Shown here piece by piece: positions 58,301-64,000 of a DNA stretch of 64,000 nt (the stretch's first letter is position 1; the number at the start of each line of letters is the position of its first letter). A program made the position numbers and the translations under genes. The stretch covers positions 13,282,431 to 13,346,430 of the forward strand of contig OZ020264.1 in the NCBI GenBank assembly GCA_963971285.1. Reading direction: 5' to 3'. This DNA is from Astropecten irregularis. Taxonomy: Eukaryota > Echinodermata > Asteroidea > Paxillosida > Astropectinidae. The notes under the pieces are model-generated. The model saw only the letters and a list, made by a program, of their open reading frames with translations, did not search any database and was not told where the DNA came from.

Positions 58301-61300
58301 GGGCTCTGTGGTTCATACGAGAGAACACTTTAGTTTCCGATGGGTCTGGGTTGGGCACTCTGTCACGGGAGGCGGCACCTGTTCGCATTCCCCCATTGAC
58401 GAGGAGCTCATTCGCAGTCATCTGCATTTTCTTGGCAGCACCACCGCCGGCCGAGACTTGCAGAGCGGCATGTGCATTGACAGCCTCTAAAGTCTGAATC
58501 AGCTCAGTGGATAACTTATCTCCGTAACTCGCCTTAGGAGATGTCGGTTTCACGCTGAGATCCAGAGGAAAAGTCTGTTCCGAGAATGGCAACGTTGGAC
58601 TATCAACAGCATTAGTCCGTGGTCTCTTAGAAACAGACAAGTCCAATGCAGACTCGCTGGCACTAGTTTCTGCAATTGTCCTTTTGTTGGTTGCTAGGTT
58701 CATGGCTCCGAACTCGTCATAATGCTCAGTGCTAGCGCTGCAACTTGGAACGGACGTCTTAGTAGGCTTTCGGGGTATGTAAGGCCGTGGCCCGTTGGAC
58801 GACGCAACTACCTGATCGTAACTGGGAGGATTGGCAGAGTATGTACACAAATTATCTCCACTGGGGAATGATTTCTTTGAGTGGGAAGCAAGTGTGCCTT
58901 CGTTTGGGCTTCGCATTGGTGACGCACTCTTCCGGCGAATCTGTGACCATGGCAGGCTTTTATTGTCTGGAGTGTTGGCATATGGCGGACTAGTTAGTGG
59001 CAATGATTGTCTCTGCTTCATGAGCTGATACTTAACCGTCATGGTCTGACCACTAGACGTAGAGAATCTTGGGGCTTTAAGTTGCTTACCAATCAATTGG
59101 ACGTAGTTGCTTGTACGAGCTACTACATTCCTGTGGGTGTTGTTGGGGATATTCTGACGGGGAGGATTGGGGATGGACTGAGCTTTCTGATCAAGCTCAT
59201 GTTTCACGGGAGGAATTGTCAATTGAGATGAGGTTGGTGCGAGAGGAGGCTGACAGGTGGATGAAGGTACTACAATCTCGCGAGACGAAATCTGTGCCTG
59301 ATGCCAAATGTGCTGATTAGACTCGCCAACGACGCCACTTGGGGACAAGGACGCCCTCTTTGCTGTTGGACTAACAGGATGATCAGTATGAGCTGATGTA
59401 GCTGGGGCTGGAAGAATGGGTCTCACACGTTTACCACCTAACCTGTACATATCTGGCGACTGCACGTTTAGGATTGGAATGTTTGGTGGGCTATCGTTAA
59501 CCGCCAGTCCTCCTAAAGCGCCCTCACTCGACGAGTACTCCACCGAAGGCGAGTCATCTGTCTGATGACGTTGTGTAGTGGCATTGGGTTTAATTGCCTC
59601 CGACGACGCCGTGATCATCTTGGTAGACTTCCTACGTCTTGGTCTAGTGCAGACGATACCGTGTATGACACGCTTGTGCCGATTGACGTTGGGTATAGAT
59701 GCGAACATCTTGTTGCATACATTGCAAGGATAGATCTTCATGATATGCCTTTTCTTACCTGCCCTGGCCATAACCCCAATCCGCCTTCTCAATGACACCT
59801 TCGAGGGAACTTTGGCCTCAGGTCTCTTGATTGACTGATGCGTGTCGACCGTCGTTGGATTGATATCTGTTTGCAACTCTACAGTGCCGGTGACAGCGTT
59901 TGGTGCAGTGTCATGCAGGTTTATGACAGGTTTGGCTTTACTCTGTTCGATTGTGTGAGATATCTTGTGCGAATGTATGACCTCCAGGCTGTAGGTCTCG
60001 GTCTTGCAGATTCTACATTTGTAAGGCAATATTCCCTTGTGGTGAGCCTCAACGTGCTTCTCCAGCAGGTAGAAATTGATACAGGAAAGGTCGCAGAAGT
60101 CACACTGGTGCAGGGCATCAGGTGTTGGTGTTGGTTGGCGGTTGGTTGATGTATCTTCTGGGCTGTTCGTGCCTTCATCGATGACCAAAGGTTCAGAGTC
60201 TTCCACGAACTCAGTCGGTGTTTCTTCTACTCGCCCAGAGCCACCCTTGGCGCTGTCGTTCCCAGTGCTACAGCTCTGTAAGGTGTTTCTACTCATCGTC
60301 TTTTTAATACCCCTCCTGAATCTTCTCCTTCTCCCCAACAGGCCTGAGCTATTACCAAAATGGCCCCTCAGTGTTGAAATAGTCATGAAGGCCTGGGAAC
60401 ATGATAAACACCTCAGGATATTCTTCTTATGCCTGGTGGTGGCAAGGTAGTCTAGCTTCTTTACCATTCGAGTCGGATCCCTCAACATACACATTGTGCC
60501 CTTACGTTTGCCAGGAAAACCCTTTGTGCTCTCGGATGGAGGCGCGTCTTCAGACTTAGCATTTTCTGGTTGCCTTTCCTCTGTATTTTCCTCATGGCTT
60601 ACATCATCATGACTACCAACATCATTACCAATATTATGTGCTCTTTCAGGCGATTCTTTGCTAACAAGCGGATCATTCTGTAACTCTGCATTGGTAACTT
60701 TATTCCCTACCAAACCGATGTCTTCTGAAGAGACACCGATGCCATCGTTTGTATCCTGTTTGTCATCGGTGAGATCCTGAACACTGCCAGGACTTGTCCT
60801 GGTGGGCTTGCTGTGAGTCAGTTCGGTGCTTGCCAAGCAGGTGATGAACACTGGTGAGATTAGAGGAGGTGACATACTGGAACTGCGCCTAGTTGCTTGT
60901 TGAGAGTCCACCACGGATGAAGTACTGGTGTCAGCAGCCTCCGTCACATCAACGTGGATTTTCTCCAAGATCGGCATACTGGTCTTGCACTCTGTATATT
61001 GTACAAGAAGAACAATCAAAACCATATTTTTAAGTGTTAAAATTGTGTTCTCCGTTAGTCAGATTGTTGAGACATAATGCATGGCCCAATAGAAACCAGT
61101 TTTAACTGTTTGGGCACCCTTGGTACATAAATACATGTAATAAATAAATAAATAAACAAAAATAAATATCACGATTCTTAAAATAAAATTTGAGAAAACG
61201 TACTCTTTCCTCCTCCAAGTGAATCACATTGCCTACACCAAACAACTGACAGGGATAATTAGCCGGATTGTTGCGTTGAAACCTCAAGTCCCAAACAGAA

Positions 61301-63235
61301 TGATGCAGACTAACGATAAATAAGCATTTGGATTGTGCACTGGGATCAAGTCCGGTTACCAGTATAATTATGTAAATGTAACATTCATGAACCTCCACAA
61401 GACGAGTCTGCTGATGACTAACTGAAAGATTAAACACTAAATCCTGCAGGAGGTCTATTTTGCTGATGATAGCATCAGCATCGAAGGTAACAAAGACTTA
61501 CCACTGGGATGGTCAGTGATGCGATCGGCAGCCTTTTCTGGACTAGCTAGTGATACAACATTCGTGATCTGGAACGTCCCTAGCGCAATAGCGAGAGGTT
61601 CACTGCCCGGAGAGGTGGGGATGTGGTTAGGCTCAGGTTCAGGATCAGATTCTGGTGCTGGTTCCGGTGTGGGTTCTGGGTCAGAATCAGGCTGAGGTTC
61701 GTCGGTGGGTTTCTCAATGGAAGAGTCTTCTTCGTTTGGAGAGGTTGAGATGTAGCCGGAGGAGAACCAACACAAGAGCTCCTCGCCTGACGGGATGTCC
61801 TGCAAGAGGAGACAGGAGAGGCAGCTTAGGAACAAGCCCATTAACAAATTGAGTACACAGCAGCTACAAAATGAGCGCACAGTATTCCGGAAATCGCTGG
61901 TTCGAATCCCGCTCCCGTCAATTTTTCTCTATTCACTTTTCAAAACCAATATTCACATTTATAATTGATGAATCTCAACCATATATTACCCTCATGGCTT
62001 TATAGAAGATACGTTTCTTCTCCTGCGATGCAATGATGTTCTGCTCCTCGTAGTATCTGGCGCTCTTCACGTACCGCATCCAGTTGCCTGTATTTGGATC
62101 AGTTGCATCGATACAGAACAGACGTCTTCCTCTAGGTCCACGAATCTGTCAACGGGAATGAAATCATTCTCTTTGGTACCAATTTTAATTGCTAAGCAAC
62201 GTGTGATGTCACAATACAAATCACTATGGTGGTAGGTATTGACAACTCATCTCTTTTATCTTAAAATTTCCAGCCCAGTCCTTGATCTAAATGCTCTTTC
62301 AACGATCTTAGACGCCAATTTCGAAAGGAAAGGAATTAAAACATGGAAAGAACTTTTGTGCTAAAAGTCGCTTTGTTGTTCACCCAAACAAATATTATTA
62401 TCATCATTATTAAGGCCTATTATAATGATGTATTCGGACAGAATCACACACAAATGAAAACAGTAAATTTGGCTTAATATCAAAATGGCCGCCTATGCAT
62501 ACTTCCTCTGGTTGCGCGTGATTTTGAAAGAGAAGGCTATTATAGGATCTTTGGTCAATCATAGATCGTTTCAGTAAATGTTTAAGACTTACCTCCCAAC
62601 TGTAAGTGTCATCTACCACGTCCTGAAGCCTCTTCTTCTTGCCTTCAAACGGCCCAAAGGTTTTTCCTTTCTTGATAGTTTTCTTAGCCCACACACCTTT
62701 ATCATGGGAAGGACATTAATACCAAACTGTTACAGGGACATGCAGTTTAATATGTGTGGAGAACTGATCTGTTCTGTTAATTCGGATAAGTTCATTTTCT
62801 GCCATAAAGGAAACGCATATAATTATATTTCCGTGTATTTCACTTGGATTGGTGTTGGTAGTTTTCGTGGAGGGGGTATCAGGGGGCGGGGCTAAATACA
62901 ACACAGAACTGCCAACGCCTTTCCAATTGGGTCACTCCTTTGTCACCAATTCGGTATCCAGTCACCCAAACACTAACATTGTAAAGCAGGGTTACTACTA
63001 AACTTTTGAACCAGTGACACTGACCGACAAACATGCTGCCCCAGTTGGAAAGGGATATGCCTACGGACAGATATAAGTCACACTCACAGATAGCGTACAG
63101 GATGTCACTCAATTCTGATCGTAGTCGTACCAACAATTAACCAGTCTCACCTGTACGTTTGCTGGCCATAGATGATTCTTTGAATACTAGCTCTGGTGGC
63201 AAGCCTTTCCTTATGTGTTGTGGTACTTCCTCCAT
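55365..63235 (-). CDS. PRDM2: PR domain zinc finger protein 2 (RIZ)
   Basis: Five exons: 63151-63235, 62593-62696, 61990-62145, 61502-61799, 55365-60991; phases agree, 2089 residues (human about 1718). The start MEEVPQHIRKGLPPEL aligns with the human AEVPEHVLRGLPEEV segment; the frame is open upstream, so more 5' coding exon is possible. The PR/SET domain spans about residues 25-130 (GVWAKKTIKKG, CIDATDPNTGNWMRYV, EEQNI, GEELLCWF). About ten C2H2/C2HC fingers follow. Three form a central cluster (57840-58085) closely matching human: WPYKCEFCVLLF, FVYMSNLQKHQ, then HNFTDPTKA. PLDLSV (58550-58570) and ALDLSV (about 58640) fit CtBP-binding motifs. Three RG-rich stretches lie near the C terminus. 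PRDM2 is a nuclear chromatin regulator with a PR domain linked to H3K9 methylation. An acidic D/E-P repeat lies in exon 4 after the PR domain. Confidence 0.94.
55865..56302 (-). repeat. RG/RGG-coding repeats within PRDM2
   Basis: On the minus strand three clusters encode Arg-Gly repeats. The longest (about 56224-56302) is an almost uninterrupted run of RG dipeptides. Shorter ones lie at about 56108-56170 and 55860-55920. The codons are mixed (cga, cgt, cgc, cgg), so this is a protein-level repeat and not simple-sequence slippage alone. Confidence 0.8.
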
Positions 63236-64000
63236 GTTGAAACACTCACACCTAGTCCTACACACAGTCAATGAACAAATTCAGAACAAGATGATCATTA
63301 ACAATGGATGCGCAGTAAAAACAACTGCAAGAATTGCGGTTAATGGAATGCAGACAAAAAATGAACAAAGAACAACCAAATTAAAGTCGGTCTACAATAA
63401 TCGCCAGTAAATTGCATTAGTATAATAGAACAAATCCCATAATCTAATACCAATTCATTATCACGTTTACCATGTCAATAACTCAATATCAAAATTCCTT
63501 CACCAGTATAATATGGAACCGTTTAACGTACAGGCTACGGTATAGACCTACCCTAATATAATTTCCCCTTATGAGACACACGTACAGCGTCTCTATTCAA
63601 ATCAACGTTGCCATGGATACTTTGCTATATCATTCTAAGGATTCCATACGTGCGCCACTCTATTCAGCTGTTATGCCACCCGCTTAATCAATTTATTATA
63701 ATGAGCAATGCATTCAATTTGAAAACTTTCCTCCTGAAGTATCCTAACCCTGTACCCTTTTGGCGTACAATTTCATTATGGGTTCGTCTATTTAGATGTT
63801 CATACATGAGTGATTCGAATACATTATACAAATACCACCACACCAACGTGTGACAAGGTAGAAATGCCATGCAGTCGACCTTGATCAATTACTGTGTGCG
63901 TTAATGCAGTCATGAAATTCAGTGCATGTATATATACAATCACCTATAGAAAATTTGCTCAAAAGAAATTTACGTGTTTTACACAATGCAGTGTGTATTA
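63236..64000. other. Upstream of PRDM2; no gene seen
   Basis: This should contain the PRDM2 5' UTR or an intron leading to an upstream exon. The minus-strand frame stays open for at least 30 nt before the ATG. No promoter element, repeat family or coding exon could be recognised. Confidence 0.4.

Noticed and set aside
61885..61920. B-box word GGTTCGAATCC upstream of PRDM2 exon 4
   Set aside because: Only the tail of the tRNA-like repeat is present; the A box is missing. It is a fragment, not a gene.

Overview
This is a metazoan nuclear genome window: genes are split by many short GT-AG introns, the intergenic and intronic DNA is AT-rich and crowded with short terminal-inverted-repeat elements, and the proteins are clear counterparts of human genes. 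The gene set, the intron density and the repeat style suggest an invertebrate deuterostome, most likely an ambulacrarian such as an echinoderm. The organism is an inference; the sequence carries no species marker that I recognise.

Layout. (1) 316-2652 (+): an uninterrupted coding region for a single-pass Ig-domain receptor with a long Pro/Ala-rich tail and ITIM/ITSM-like tyrosines at its C terminus. (2) 8307-15497 (-): a five-exon TPRG1L (Mover-like) gene. (3) 16604-27387 (+): a 16-exon CDK11 (PITSLRE kinase) gene, head-to-head with TPRG1L about 1.1 kb away. Its largest intron holds a 651-residue BEN-domain exon on the same strand. The reading phases at its splice sites would let it be an alternative 3' terminal exon of CDK11. 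(4) 33691-51120 (-): a 20-exon GOLIM4 (GPP130) gene with a Golgi membrane anchor, coiled coil, polyglutamine exons and an acidic/polar lumenal tail. (5) 55365-63235 (-): a five-exon PRDM2 (RIZ) gene with a PR/SET domain, about ten zinc fingers, CtBP-type PLDLS motifs and large RG repeats. For the four conserved genes I rebuilt every exon by hand. Phases are consistent throughout and no internal stops appear, giving 305, 927, 803 and 2089 residues.

CDK11, TPRG1L and PRDM2 all lie on human 1p36 (from memory), so the window appears to keep an old linkage group; GOLIM4 does not belong to it in human. Apart from this linkage the genes act in different pathways: transcription/splicing kinase, chromatin regulator, Golgi trafficking, vesicle-associated protein, and surface receptor.

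Non-coding DNA. At least eight families of 100-550 bp inverted-repeat elements (MITE-like) recur, several in two to four copies. There are also tRNA-derived elements (including one perfect-length inverted pair), minisatellites, a 66-bp higher-order repeat built from six 11-mers, and two fragments related to the BEN-domain exon. The observation most worth following is the BEN exon inside CDK11, with a phase-neutral 21-nt candidate microexon between them.
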